DNA of 64,000 bases from NCBI RefSeq assembly GCF_021922985.1, contig NZ_CP040788.1, positions 2,976,001 through 3,040,000 on the forward strand. Direction: 5' to 3'. Shown piece after piece: positions 10,301 through 17,482 of the stretch (positions within the stretch are counted from its first letter, which is position 1; each line of letters starts with the position of its first letter). The notes beneath the pieces were generated by a model. It was not told the DNA's origin. It did no database searches and saw only the letters and a program-made list of their open reading frames with translations. A program made the translations under genes and the position numbers. This DNA is from Clavibacter michiganensis subsp. tessellarius (lineage in GTDB: Bacteria > Actinomycetota > Actinomycetes > Actinomycetales > Microbacteriaceae).

Positions 10301-11499
10301 CGCGCGCCGTCGGCGTCGACCACCGCGAGGGTCCAGCCGTCGAGCGGCAGGCCGATGCGCACCGGTCCCGGCCCGCCGAGAGGCGCCGCGCACGCGACGA
10401 CGGTCGCCTCGGTGGGGCCGTACGTGTTCCAGACCTCGCGGCCGTCGGTCGCGAGGCGCTGGCCGAGCTCGGGCGGGCAGGCCTCGCCGCCGAAGATGAG
10501 CAGGCGCACGTTCTCGAGCGACTCCGCGGGCCACAGCGCCGCGAGCGTCGGCACGGTGGACACGATGGTCACGCCGTGCGTCGTGAGCCAGGGCCCGAGG
10601 TCCATGCCGCTGCGGACGAGGCTGCGCGGTGCCGGCACGAGGCACGCGCCGTGGCGCCAGGCGAGCCACATCTCCTCGCAGCTGGCGTCGAACGCGACCG
10701 ACAGGCCCGCGAGCACGCGGTCGCCGGGGCCGATCGGCTCGTCCTGGAGGAAGAGGCGCGCCTCCGCGTCGACGAACGCGGCGGCCGAGCGGTGCGAGAC
10801 CGCGACGCCCTTGGGGGTGCCGGTGGATCCCGAGGTGAAGATGATCCACGCGTCGTCGCCGGGCGCAGGCGGCGTCACGAGGGGGAGCGCGGAGGTGGAG
10901 GCGTGCGCGGCGGCGGTGGGGAGGATCCGGAGCGCGGCCGCCGTGGCGCGTGCGGCGTCGCCCGCGCTGCCCTCGCCGGCGTCCGCGGCGCCGTCCTCGT
11001 CGGCGGCGCGCGGCGCGTACTCGCCCGTGCCCGTCACGACGCCCGCGACGCGCGCCTCGCCGAACACCAGCCGCGCGCGCTCCTCGGGGTCGTCCGCGTC
11101 CACCGGCACGTAGGCGGCGCCGGCCGCGAGCACGCCGAGCACCGTGACGTAGAGGTCGCGGGACCCGGACGGCATGCGGATCCCGACCCGGTCGCCCTTC
11201 TCGACGCCCGCCTCCCGCAGCGACGCGGCGACCTGCACCACGCGCGCCATGAGCTCGCGGTAGCTGAGGGCGCCGTCGCCGTCCTCGATGGCGGAGGCGT
11301 CGGGGTGCGCGGCGACGGTCGCGCGGAGCACGTCCACGAGCGTGCGCGCGGGAGTGACGGCGTCGGCCCCGTCGAGGACCCGCTGCGCGTGGGCGGGGGC
11401 GGCGGCCTCGGCGGCGCCCGCGGCGGCCTCCTCCGGAGGAGCGCCCGCGGCCCGTGCGTCGTCGTGCGGCGTCGCCGCCTCCGGGGAGGACTCGGGCAT
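7324..11499 (-). CDS. Pls-type nonribosomal poly(amino acid) synthetase (A-T-membrane domain)
   Basis: A 1391-residue membrane NRPS with the architecture of epsilon-poly-L-lysine synthetase. An adenylation domain spans about residues 20-530 (FTSGSTGTPKG, NTYGPTEAT, YRSGDLV, GRADDQVKVGGRRIE). A carrier domain follows, with phosphopantetheine Ser603 in FFDLGGGSLSA. Six hydrophobic helices in three pairs then alternate with three tandem soluble domains rich in hexapeptide-like repeats (LGARI.. , IGAGSTVG, IGKGAEI). There is no condensation or thioesterase domain. My manual reading of the specificity pocket is D-A-E-S-I-G-T-V-V-K, near the published Lys code. ATG 11499 is preceded by GGAG; the frame is open further upstream without a better start. 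Product unproven: a cationic isopeptide polymer is the best guess. Confidence 0.88.
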   Translation of the reverse strand: MPESSPEAATPHDDARAAGAPPEEAAAGAAEAAAPAHAQRVLDGADAVTPARTLVDVLRATVAAHPDASAIEDGDGALSYRELMARVVQVAASLREAGVEKGDRVGIRMPSGSRDLYVTVLGVLAAGAAYVPVDADDPEERARLVFGEARVAGVVTGTGEYAPRAADEDGAADAGEGSAGDAARATAAALRILPTAAAHASTSALPLVTPPAPGDDAWIIFTSGSTGTPKGVAVSHRSAAAFVDAEARLFLQDEPIGPGDRVLAGLSVAFDASCEEMWLAWRHGACLVPAPRSLVRSGMDLGPWLTTHGVTIVSTVPTLAALWPAESLENVRLLIFGGEACPPELGQRLATDGREVWNTYGPTEATVVACAAPLGGPGPVRIGLPLDGWTLAVVDADGARVPEGGVGELIIGGVGLARYLDPAKDAEKYAPFPALGWDRAYRSGDLVRFEAEGLVFQGRADDQVKVGGRRIELGEIEAALQALDDVQGAAVAVQTTGAGNPVLVGYLVPRDPATFSREDAVQRLRVALPAALVPLIGVVESLPTRTSGKVDRAALPWPLPGAAGDEGADLDAELRPLAEMWSAALGTPVASADANFFDLGGGSLSAAQLVARIRSIDPEFTVADVYAHPRLGAMHAAMAGRAPRAARTGPQVDVRPTPRRTQWIQTLLGAPLLALQGLRWLALLLTGSALLRPLGGFDALPSVPLWLLVPGLLLFATPFGRMAISAVAARLLLRGLTPGDHPRGGRWHLRLWLAEQIAQQIGAVGLAGAPWITYYARALGARIADDVDLHTLPPVTGMLRIGRGASVEPEVDLSGYWIDGDTVRVGAVRIGAGSTVGTRSTLLPGTRIGKGAEIAPGSAVFGRVPSGQRWAGSPAAREGKARVWWPDHRPPRNTRWVAAYGAASVATALVPVVAFVAGGGILATAIRGSADLGDAWWRGLGALVPAVLVTGLVLALLVVGSVRLLGLGVTEGIHAVRSRVGWQLWTTERLLDLARTVLFPLYAGLFTPVWLRLLGARVGKDVEASTVLLIPAMTTIRDGAFLADDTLVAGYELGGGWMRVARAEIGQRAFLGNSGMAGPGHKVPKDGLVAVLSAAPTKSKAGSSWLGSPPVRLRRTVAAADDSRTFRPPTRLRVARILWELLRVVPVLVTCAIGLAVLVTLAAITEAWGPLVAFLLGGVVLLVAGAVAAGISTAAKWILIGRIRAEEHPLWSSFVWRSEVSDVFTEMVAAPWFASSAAGTPALVWWLRSLGARIGSGVWCDSHWLPEADLVTLGDASTINRGCVVQTHLFHDRIMSMDTVTLDAGASLGPHSVILPAARIGPQATVGPASLVMRGELVPEASRWSGNPIGPWREVKTGRYLPADAAPAADAAASAASASVDSPAPATAGRR

Positions 11500-11602
11500 G
11501 TGGTCTCCGATCGGACGGGGCGGCGTGCGTACTGTCGGGCCTCCGGGTGAACGGGAGGTGGAATCGCGGCGACCCCGGGGCTCCGGAGCCCGCGGCGGCG
11601 GA

Positions 11603-11971
11603 TCAGCCGGCCGCGAGCGCCTCGTCCACCAGGCGTCGTGCATCGGCGTCGGAAGCGCCGAGCCGCCGCGCGAGCTGCGCGTACGCGGCGGCGGATGCCC
11701 GCAGCGCCGCCGGCACGTCGTCCTGCGCCGCGACGAACGACCCGGCGCGTCCGCGCGTCTCGATCACGCCGTCCGCCTCGAGCTCCTTGTACGCCCGCGC
11801 GACCGTGTTGACGGCGACGCCCGCCTGCTCGGCGAGCGCCCGCACGGTCGGCAGCCGCGCGCCGACCGGCAGCTCGCCCGCCGCGGCCCGGCGCGCGACC
11901 TCCGCGCGGAGCTGCTCGTAGGGCGGGATCGCGGAGCCCGGGTCGATGCGGTAGCCGGGCGCGGGATCCAT
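11603..11971 (-). CDS. GntR-family (YtrA-like) transcriptional regulator
   Basis: A 122-residue regulator with a winged helix and only a short C-terminal helical tail, the YtrA subfamily layout. The HTH reads LPTVRALAEQAGVAVNTVARAYKELEADGVI. It lies 103 bases upstream of the Pls-type synthetase on the same strand and probably controls it; YtrA regulators often govern membrane and antibiotic-response operons. TAGCCT is followed by six bases and the ATG, so the mRNA is probably leaderless. The effector is unknown. Confidence 0.88.
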   Translation of the reverse strand: MDPAPGYRIDPGSAIPPYEQLRAEVARRAAAGELPVGARLPTVRALAEQAGVAVNTVARAYKELEADGVIETRGRAGSFVAAQDDVPAALRASAAAYAQLARRLGASDADARRLVDEALAAG

Positions 11972-12095
11972 GCGCCGAGGCTAGCGAGCCGCGGGCCGCC
12001 GCCGGGCGCGACATGCACGGCGCGCGCACCCGCCGAGCGCGCCGGCAGGGGAGGATGGACGCGCGGCACGCACGGCCGCCGACAGGAGGTCCCGC

Positions 12096-12467
12096 ATGTC
12101 CGAGCTCGAGCTGATCACGATGTGGTCGCGCGCCCGCAAGCAGATGATCACGAGCCAGCTCGGGCCGATCCTCCTGCTCACCGCGACGGTGTTCCTGCTG
12201 CGCACCGGCCTCGCCGACGCCGACCTCGGCACGCGCCTCGCGGCCGCCCTGATCCTGCTGGCCACCGGCGCCCTCGGCGCGGCCGTGCAGTTCTCCATCA
12301 ACTCGCAGGCCATCGCGATCGCCCGCGATCTCCGCGAGTCCGGCGCCTCCTCGCACGCGGCCCGCGTGGTCATCGCCGCCGAGGGCCTCACGAACCTCGT
12401 CCGCTACGCGATCCCGGCGCTCTTCGTCGTCATCTACGTCGTGATCCTGGTGGCGCTGTTCGCCTGA
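12096..12467 (+). CDS. Small integral membrane protein of unknown function
   Basis: A 123-residue protein with three predicted hydrophobic helices: about residues 24-42 (LGPILLLTATVFLLRTGL), 49-66 and 102-123. A charged segment between helices 2 and 3 (RDLRESGASSHAARVV) is probably cytoplasmic. A strong Shine-Dalgarno sequence (ACAGGAGG) eight to ten bases before the ATG fixes the start. It is divergent from the GntR gene. I do not recognise the family. Confidence 0.7.
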   Translation: MSELELITMWSRARKQMITSQLGPILLLTATVFLLRTGLADADLGTRLAAALILLATGALGAAVQFSINSQAIAIARDLRESGASSHAARVVIAAEGLTNLVRYAIPALFVVIYVVILVALFA

Positions 12468-12474
12468 TCGTCAG

Positions 12475-12539
12475 GGTGTGATCGCGGGTGTGATCGCACT
12501 GTCGCTCAGCGTGTGTTCCACTCGCTCAGCGGATAGCAT
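12475..12539. promoter_or_regulatory. Repeat-rich promoter/operator region of the toxin-antitoxin operon
   Basis: Two copies of GGTGTGATCGC (12475-12485 and 12487-12497) are followed by two copies of TCGCTCAGCG (12502-12511 and 12522-12531), the latter spaced 20 bp, about two helical turns. TAGCAT at 12534-12539 lies six bases before the antitoxin ATG, so this is probably a leaderless promoter with repeated operator half-sites for autoregulation by the antitoxin-toxin complex. Confidence 0.55.
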
Positions 12540-12545
12540 GTCCCC

Positions 12546-12932
12546 ATGTCGATCACCACGCCCGGGCTGGGCGCCTACGAGACGGCCATCCGCGCGTCTG
12601 ATGCTGAGCTGGTCGCCGGCCTCCGCGAGGTCCTCGGCGCCAAGCTCGTCGCCTACCTCGGCTCCGTGCAGGAGACGCGCGCCGTCCGACAGTGGGCGGA
12701 GGGGGAGCGCGTCCCGTCCGCGGTGGCCATGAACCGGTTGCGCCTGGCCTTCCACGTCGCGGGGATCCTCGTCGAGCGAGAGCATCCCCGGGTGGTGCAG
12801 GCCTGGTTCACCGGCCTCAACCCGCAGCTCGACGATGCCTCGCCCGCACGTCTCATCCGGGAGTCCCCGGACCTCGACGAGGCGGGCGCCCGGATCCTGG
12901 CGTCGGCCCGCTCCTTCGTCGCGAACGCCTGA
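12546..12932 (+). CDS. Xre/MbcA/ParS-like antitoxin of a RES-type toxin-antitoxin pair
   Basis: A 128-residue DNA-binding antitoxin. The N-terminal half is a helix-turn-helix of the Xre type (VAGLREVLGAKLVAYLGSV through VRQWAEGERVP). The C-terminal part (VVQAWFTGLNPQLDDASPARLI) matches the MbcA/ParS module that blocks the RES active site. The ATG is six bases after TAGCAT. It ends ten bases before the toxin gene. Codons such as TCT, GAT and GCT are commoner than in neighbours, suggesting transfer. Identification rests on the domain pattern and the RES partner. Confidence 0.8.
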   Translation: MSITTPGLGAYETAIRASDAELVAGLREVLGAKLVAYLGSVQETRAVRQWAEGERVPSAVAMNRLRLAFHVAGILVEREHPRVVQAWFTGLNPQLDDASPARLIRESPDLDEAGARILASARSFVANA

Positions 12933-12942
12933 GGCGGGATCG

Positions 12943-13656
12943 GTGGAACGGCCCCGCCCTGCGCTGCGCACGGACCCGGGCGAGGTGTGGCGGGTGGGAC
13001 GCGCCCCGGATCCGTGGGGCTGGACGGACTGGCGGTACGCCGAACGCGGTCGCTTCCCCGGGCGGTGGGATTCCCCCGACGGCTCGTACCGCACGATCTA
13101 CGCCGGCTCGACCCCGCACGCGTGCCTGGTCGAGCTGATCGCGCCGTTCCGCCCCGACCCGTCCGTGGCCGACGATCTCGCGGCCATCGTGGAGGACGAG
13201 GCGGACGCTGCGCTGCATCCGACCGTCGCCCCCGGTCGTCTCGACGACTCGTGGTTCGGCGCCCGGCGTCTCGGTCGCGCCGTCCTCACGGGGACCTACT
13301 GCGACGTCACCCACTCGTCGACCGTCGCCGCTCTCCGTCCTCGGTTCCTCGACCAGGCGCGACAGGCCGGACTGGCGGACCTCGACGTGGCAGCCCTGCA
13401 GGACGCGCGTCCCCGTCAGCTGACCCAGGCGATCGGGCGGGCGCTGTACGAGGAGACGGAGGACGGACGCGCGGTCGTCGACGGGATCCGGTTCCCGTCA
13501 CGCCACGGGCGTGACCTCGAGCTGTGGGCGGTGTTCGAGCGCGCCTCCGACGTCGGTCGGAGCGGTCGTCTGACCGAGGCGACCGTGCAGGCGCTCGACG
13601 CCGATCACCCGGCCGTGCGCTCCGCTGCGGCGCTCCACGGCGTGCGGATCGGCTAG
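12943..13656 (+). CDS. RES-domain toxin (putative NAD+ phosphorylase/hydrolase)
   Basis: A 237-residue RES-domain protein. Family members such as MbcT and ParT destroy NAD+ or ADP-ribosylate a target and arrest growth. The core is seen as WRYAERGRFPGRW, then YRTIYAGSTPHACLVELI, with further conserved positions around GRALYEETEDG. The GTG at 12943 gives a sensible N-terminus just after the antitoxin stop; the frame is open further upstream but overlaps the antitoxin. It converges on the Lrp gene with only two bases between stops. Whether it acts as a phosphorylase or a glycohydrolase cannot be read from the sequence. Confidence 0.85.
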   Translation: MERPRPALRTDPGEVWRVGRAPDPWGWTDWRYAERGRFPGRWDSPDGSYRTIYAGSTPHACLVELIAPFRPDPSVADDLAAIVEDEADAALHPTVAPGRLDDSWFGARRLGRAVLTGTYCDVTHSSTVAALRPRFLDQARQAGLADLDVAALQDARPRQLTQAIGRALYEETEDGRAVVDGIRFPSRHGRDLELWAVFERASDVGRSGRLTEATVQALDADHPAVRSAAALHGVRIG

Positions 13657-13658
13657 CC

Positions 13659-14096
13659 CTACTCCAGCGTCCGGTTCACCAGCCGCGAGAGCACGATGGC
13701 GCTGCGGGTGTGGTCGACGTTCGGGGCGAGGCGCACCTTCTCGAGCGCGTCCTCGAGGCTCGGGATGTCGCGCGAGCGGATGCGGACGATGGCGTCGGCG
13801 TCGCCCGTGACGGTGCCCGCGTCGACGACCTCGGGCACCCCCTGGAGGATCCGGCGCAGCTCGTCGGGCGCGACCGTCCCGCGGCAGAACAGCTCCACGT
13901 AGGCCTCGGTGCTGAGGCCGTCGACGGCGGGATCGACCTGGATCGTGAAGCCGCGGATCACGCCGTCGGCCACCAGCCGGTCGACCCGCCGCTTCACCGC
14001 GCTGGCCGAGAGGCCGACGGTGCCGCCGATGTCGCCGTAGCCGGCGCGTCCATTCTGGCGGAGGAGGTCGATGATCCGGTGGTCCAGGTTGTCCAT
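13659..14096 (-). CDS. Lrp/AsnC-family transcriptional regulator
   Basis: A 145-residue feast/famine regulator: an N-terminal HTH (LDHRIIDLLRQNGRAGYGDIG, then SASAVKRRVDRLVADGVI) and a C-terminal RAM ligand-binding domain (GDADAIVRIRSRDI). It is divergent from the arginine dihydrolase-like gene and rocD, a common arrangement for an activator of arginine/ornithine use. TAGGCT, six bases, then ATG implies a leaderless transcript. The effector is probably an amino acid such as arginine or ornithine (inference). Confidence 0.9.
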   Translation of the reverse strand: MDNLDHRIIDLLRQNGRAGYGDIGGTVGLSASAVKRRVDRLVADGVIRGFTIQVDPAVDGLSTEAYVELFCRGTVAPDELRRILQGVPEVVDAGTVTGDADAIVRIRSRDIPSLEDALEKVRLAPNVDHTRSAIVLSRLVNRTLE

Positions 14097-14275
14097 GCTC
14101 CGAGCCTATGGCGGGATCCTGCGCCGGACGGGGGTCGGACGCGCGGAATCCGCGCCGCGCCCCCTCGAACGGGCGTGATGCGCCTGCCAGGCTGACGGGA
14201 AGGCGTCCCCTCGGGGCTCTGGGACATCGTCCGCCTCCACGACCGCGCCCCGGCGCCGCACGAAGCAGGAGCACC

Positions 14276-15118
14276 ATGCCCTCCACCCTCTCCCGGCCCG
14301 CGGACACCGCATCCGGCCGCACCCCCGTCGCGAAGCGCGTGCTGATGTGCCGGCCCGACCACTTCGACGTGGTCTACAAGATCAACCCCTGGATGGACCC
14401 GGCCGTCCCGACCGACACCTCGCTCGCGGTGCGCCAGTGGCAGACCCTGCACGACGCGTACGTGGGCCTCGGCATCCAGGTCGAGCTGATCGACGGCATC
14501 GCCGGCCTGCCGGACATGGTCTACGCGGCCAACGGCGGCTTCACGCTCGACGGCATCGCGTACGGCGCCGCGTTCCAGTTCCCCGAGCGCCAGCCCGAGG
14601 GCCCCGCGTACATGGACTGGTTCCGCGAGGCGGGCTTCGACGTGCGCGTGCCCGAGCAGGTCAACGAGGGCGAGGGCGACATCCTCCTCGTCGGCGACAC
14701 GATCCTCGCGGGCACCGGCTTCCGCAGCGACAGCACCAGCCACGCCGAGGTGGCCCGGATCTTCGACCGCGAGGTCGTGACCCTCCGCCTCGTGAACCCG
14801 TCGTTCTACCACCTGGACACCGCGATCGCGGTGCTCGACGACGCGAACATCGCCTACCTGCCGAGCGCCTTCGACGCCGCGAGCCTCGACGAGATCGAGC
14901 GCCGCTACCCCGACGCGATCGAGGTCAGCGAGCAGGACGCGTCGATCCTCGGCCTCAACTCGTACAGCGACGGCCTGCACGTCGTGATCGCCGAGAAGGC
15001 CGTGGGCTTCGAGGCGTCGCTGCGCGAGCGCGGCTACGAGCCCATCGGCGTCGACCTGTCCGAGCTGCTGCTCGGCGGCGGCGGCGTGAAGTGCTGCACG
15101 CTCGAGCTGCGGCAGTAG
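14276..15118 (+). CDS. Arginine dihydrolase / dimethylarginine dimethylaminohydrolase-family enzyme
   Basis: A 280-residue amidinotransferase-fold guanidine hydrolase. The catalytic Cys is near the C-terminus in GGGGVKCCTLEL, the His is in PSFYHLDTA, and the acidic region is NEGEGDILLVGDT. Databases usually call this DdaH. However, the N-terminal VLMCRPDHFDVVYKINPWMD resembles cyanobacterial ArgZ/AgrE and mycobacterial Rv2323c-type proteins, where an Asn in INPWM supports full conversion of arginine to ornithine (recalled). The downstream rocD, eight bases away, would use ornithine. The ATG at 14276 follows AGGAG. Family certain; arginine dihydrolase activity is a moderate inference. Confidence 0.85.
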   Translation: MPSTLSRPADTASGRTPVAKRVLMCRPDHFDVVYKINPWMDPAVPTDTSLAVRQWQTLHDAYVGLGIQVELIDGIAGLPDMVYAANGGFTLDGIAYGAAFQFPERQPEGPAYMDWFREAGFDVRVPEQVNEGEGDILLVGDTILAGTGFRSDSTSHAEVARIFDREVVTLRLVNPSFYHLDTAIAVLDDANIAYLPSAFDAASLDEIERRYPDAIEVSEQDASILGLNSYSDGLHVVIAEKAVGFEASLRERGYEPIGVDLSELLLGGGGVKCCTLELRQ

Positions 15119-15125
15119 GCCCCCG

Positions 15126-16370
15126 ATGACCGACACGATCGACCGCCCCGCCGCCTCCGAGGCCGGCGCCCTGGCCATCCACGCGGAGGAGGCGCACGCC
15201 GCGCACAACTACCACCCGCTGCCCGTCGTGGTCGCGTCCGGCCAGGGCGCGTGGGTCACCGACCTCGACGGCCGGCGCCTGCTCGACTGCCTCGCCGCCT
15301 ACTCGGCCGTGAACTTCGGGCACTCGCACCCCGACCTCGTGCGGGCCGCGACCGAGCAGCTCGGGCGGATCACGCTCACGAGCCGCGCGTTCCACAACGA
15401 CAAGCTGGGCCCGTTCGTCACGGCCCTCGCCGAGCTCGCCGGCAAGGACATGGTGCTGCCGATGAACACGGGCGCCGAGGCCGTGGAGTCCGGCATCAAG
15501 GTCGCGCGCGCCTGGGGCTACCGCGTGAAGGGCGTCGCCGCGGGCCGCGCGAAGATCATCGTGATGGCCGGCAACTTCCACGGCCGCACCACCACCATCG
15601 TCAGCTTCAGCGACGACGAGGAGGCGCGCGCCGACTTCGGCCCGTTCACGCCCGGCTTCGTGACGGTGCCGTACGGCGACGCCGCGGCGCTCGAGGCCGC
15701 GATCGACGCGGACACGGTCGCCGTGCTCGTCGAGCCGATCCAGGGCGAGGCCGGCATCGTCGTGCCGCCCGCCACGTTCCTCGCGGACGTGCGGCGCATC
15801 TGCACGCGCGAGCGGGTGCTGATGATCGCGGACGAGATCCAGTCGGGCCTCGGCCGCACGGGCGCCACCTTCGAGTGCGACAACGCCGGCATCGTGCCGG
15901 ACCTCTACCTCCTCGGCAAGGCGCTCGGCGGCGGCATCGTGCCCGTCTCCGCGGTCGTCGGCGACGCGGACGTGCTGGGCGTCATCCAGCCGGGGCAGCA
16001 CGGATCCACCTTCGGCGGCAACCCGCTGGCCGCGGCCGTGGGCCACGCGGTCGTCGCGATGCTCGCGACCGGCGAGCCGCAGGAGCGCGCACGTCGCCTC
16101 GGCGCCGTGCTGCACGCGCGGCTCGCGGACCTCGTGGGCCACGGCGTGCTCGAGGTGCGCGGTCGCGGCCTGTGGGCCGGCATCGACATCGACCCCGCGC
16201 TCGCCACGGGCCGCGCGGTCTGCGAGCGGCTCGCCGAGCGCAGCGTGCTGGCCAAGGACACGCACGGCTCGACGATCCGGCTCGCGCCGCCCATCGTGGT
16301 GGAGGAGGAGGACCTCGTCTGGGCCGTCGACCAGCTCGCCGCGGTGCTCCGGGAGCTCGGGGCGCGCTGA
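15126..16370 (+). CDS. rocD: Ornithine aminotransferase
   Basis: A 414-residue class-III PLP aminotransferase converting ornithine and 2-oxoglutarate to glutamate semialdehyde and glutamate. The PLP lysine is in LYLLGKALGGGIVPVSAVV; the cofactor region reads MNTGAEAVESGIKVARAWGY, and EPIQGEAGIVVP and ADEIQSGLGRTG are clear. Length matches RocD. It follows the arginine-hydrolase-like gene by seven bases in one operon, and PutA encoded at the left end could finish the route to glutamate. Confidence 0.95.
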   Translation: MTDTIDRPAASEAGALAIHAEEAHAAHNYHPLPVVVASGQGAWVTDLDGRRLLDCLAAYSAVNFGHSHPDLVRAATEQLGRITLTSRAFHNDKLGPFVTALAELAGKDMVLPMNTGAEAVESGIKVARAWGYRVKGVAAGRAKIIVMAGNFHGRTTTIVSFSDDEEARADFGPFTPGFVTVPYGDAAALEAAIDADTVAVLVEPIQGEAGIVVPPATFLADVRRICTRERVLMIADEIQSGLGRTGATFECDNAGIVPDLYLLGKALGGGIVPVSAVVGDADVLGVIQPGQHGSTFGGNPLAAAVGHAVVAMLATGEPQERARRLGAVLHARLADLVGHGVLEVRGRGLWAGIDIDPALATGRAVCERLAERSVLAKDTHGSTIRLAPPIVVEEEDLVWAVDQLAAVLRELGAR

Positions 16371-16404
16371 GCCGTCGCCCGACCCCGGTCCGCGCCCGGC
16401 CGCC

Positions 16405-17418
16405 CTACGAGGTGGTCGGGCGCCGTCGCGTCCGGGATCCGCCGGCTGCGGCCGGGGCGCGCGTCGCGATGGCGACGCCGGCCGCGACGCACACCACGAC
16501 GATCGCCCCGAGCTGCACCGGCGAGAGCGTCTCGCGCAGCACGATCACGCCGAGCACCGCCGCGACCACCGGGCTGAGGCTCGTGAGCACGGCGAAGAGC
16601 CGCGGGGTGATGCGGCGGAGGATCACGGTGTCGAGCGAGTAGGGCACGGCCGACGACAGCAGGCCGATGGCCACGAGCAGGACGAGGATCCGGCCGTCGA
16701 TCGCGCCGACGTCGAGCGTGGTCAGCGCCCACGGCACGAGCACGACGAGGCTCACGACGCTCGCGACCGCGATGCCCTGGAAGCCCGGCAGCCGCTCCGC
16801 CACCCGGCGCGTGAAGACGATGTAGGCGGCCCACGTGACGGCGGCGGTCGCGCCGCAGACGAGGCCGAACGCGTCGATCCGCCCCTCGAGGCCCGTGAGC
16901 ACGACGACGCCCGCCGCGGCGACGAGCGCGCACGCCGCGTCGAGCAGGCGGCGCGACGCGAGCAGCGCGATCGACAGCGGCCCGAGGAACTCGATGGTCG
17001 CCGCGATGCCGAGGCCCAGCCGGTCGACGGCCGCGTAGTAGGAGAGGTTCATCAGCGAGAGGGAGAGGCCGAGCATCACGGCGGGCACGAGCTGCGCGCG
17101 CGTCATGCGGTGGATCCGCGGCCGCGCGACCGGCAGCACGAGCGCCGCCATCATCACCTGGCGCGCGGCGACGACGAGCACGGGGCCGACCGCGGGGATC
17201 GCGAGCCCGGCGAGGGACGACCCGAGGCTGACGCTCACGATGGTGCCGACCTGGAGGGCGGCGCCCGCGGCCGTGCTGCGCGGGCGGGAGCCGGGTCCGC
17301 CGGGAGCGGCCGCGTCCGTCGCGTCCGCGACCGCCGCCTCGACGCCGGCCGGGGTGGTGCCGGGCGCGGATCCGGGGTGCGCGCCCGCGGGATCGACGGG
17401 GTCCCCGGGGCTGGTCAC
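16405..17418 (-). CDS. EamA-family (RhtA-like) metabolite exporter
   Basis: A 337-residue inner-membrane protein with about ten hydrophobic helices in two EamA repeats (start near residue 52, second repeat near 190, with ITPRLFAVLTSLSPVVAAVLG). It resembles the threonine/homoserine exporter RhtA, so export of amino acids or related metabolites is likely. A Pro/Gly/Ala-rich N-terminal tail of about 45 residues precedes helix 1. TACGCT, six bases, then GTG suggests a leaderless mRNA. It converges on rocD. Confidence 0.85.
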   Translation of the reverse strand: MTSPGDPVDPAGAHPGSAPGTTPAGVEAAVADATDAAAPGGPGSRPRSTAAGAALQVGTIVSVSLGSSLAGLAIPAVGPVLVVAARQVMMAALVLPVARPRIHRMTRAQLVPAVMLGLSLSLMNLSYYAAVDRLGLGIAATIEFLGPLSIALLASRRLLDAACALVAAAGVVVLTGLEGRIDAFGLVCGATAAVTWAAYIVFTRRVAERLPGFQGIAVASVVSLVVLVPWALTTLDVGAIDGRILVLLVAIGLLSSAVPYSLDTVILRRITPRLFAVLTSLSPVVAAVLGVIVLRETLSPVQLGAIVVVCVAAGVAIATRAPAAAGGSRTRRRPTTS

Positions 17419-17482
17419 CCCGCGAGCGTACCGACGCGGGGCGCGGGCGACCGGGCGGGAGGAGGCGGCGTCGCGCGGCGGA

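Noticed and set aside
7567-11550. An uninterrupted ~1300-codon frame antisense to the synthetase
   Set aside because: Composition-driven shadow with no recognisable protein features; the sense strand has complete NRPS motifs.
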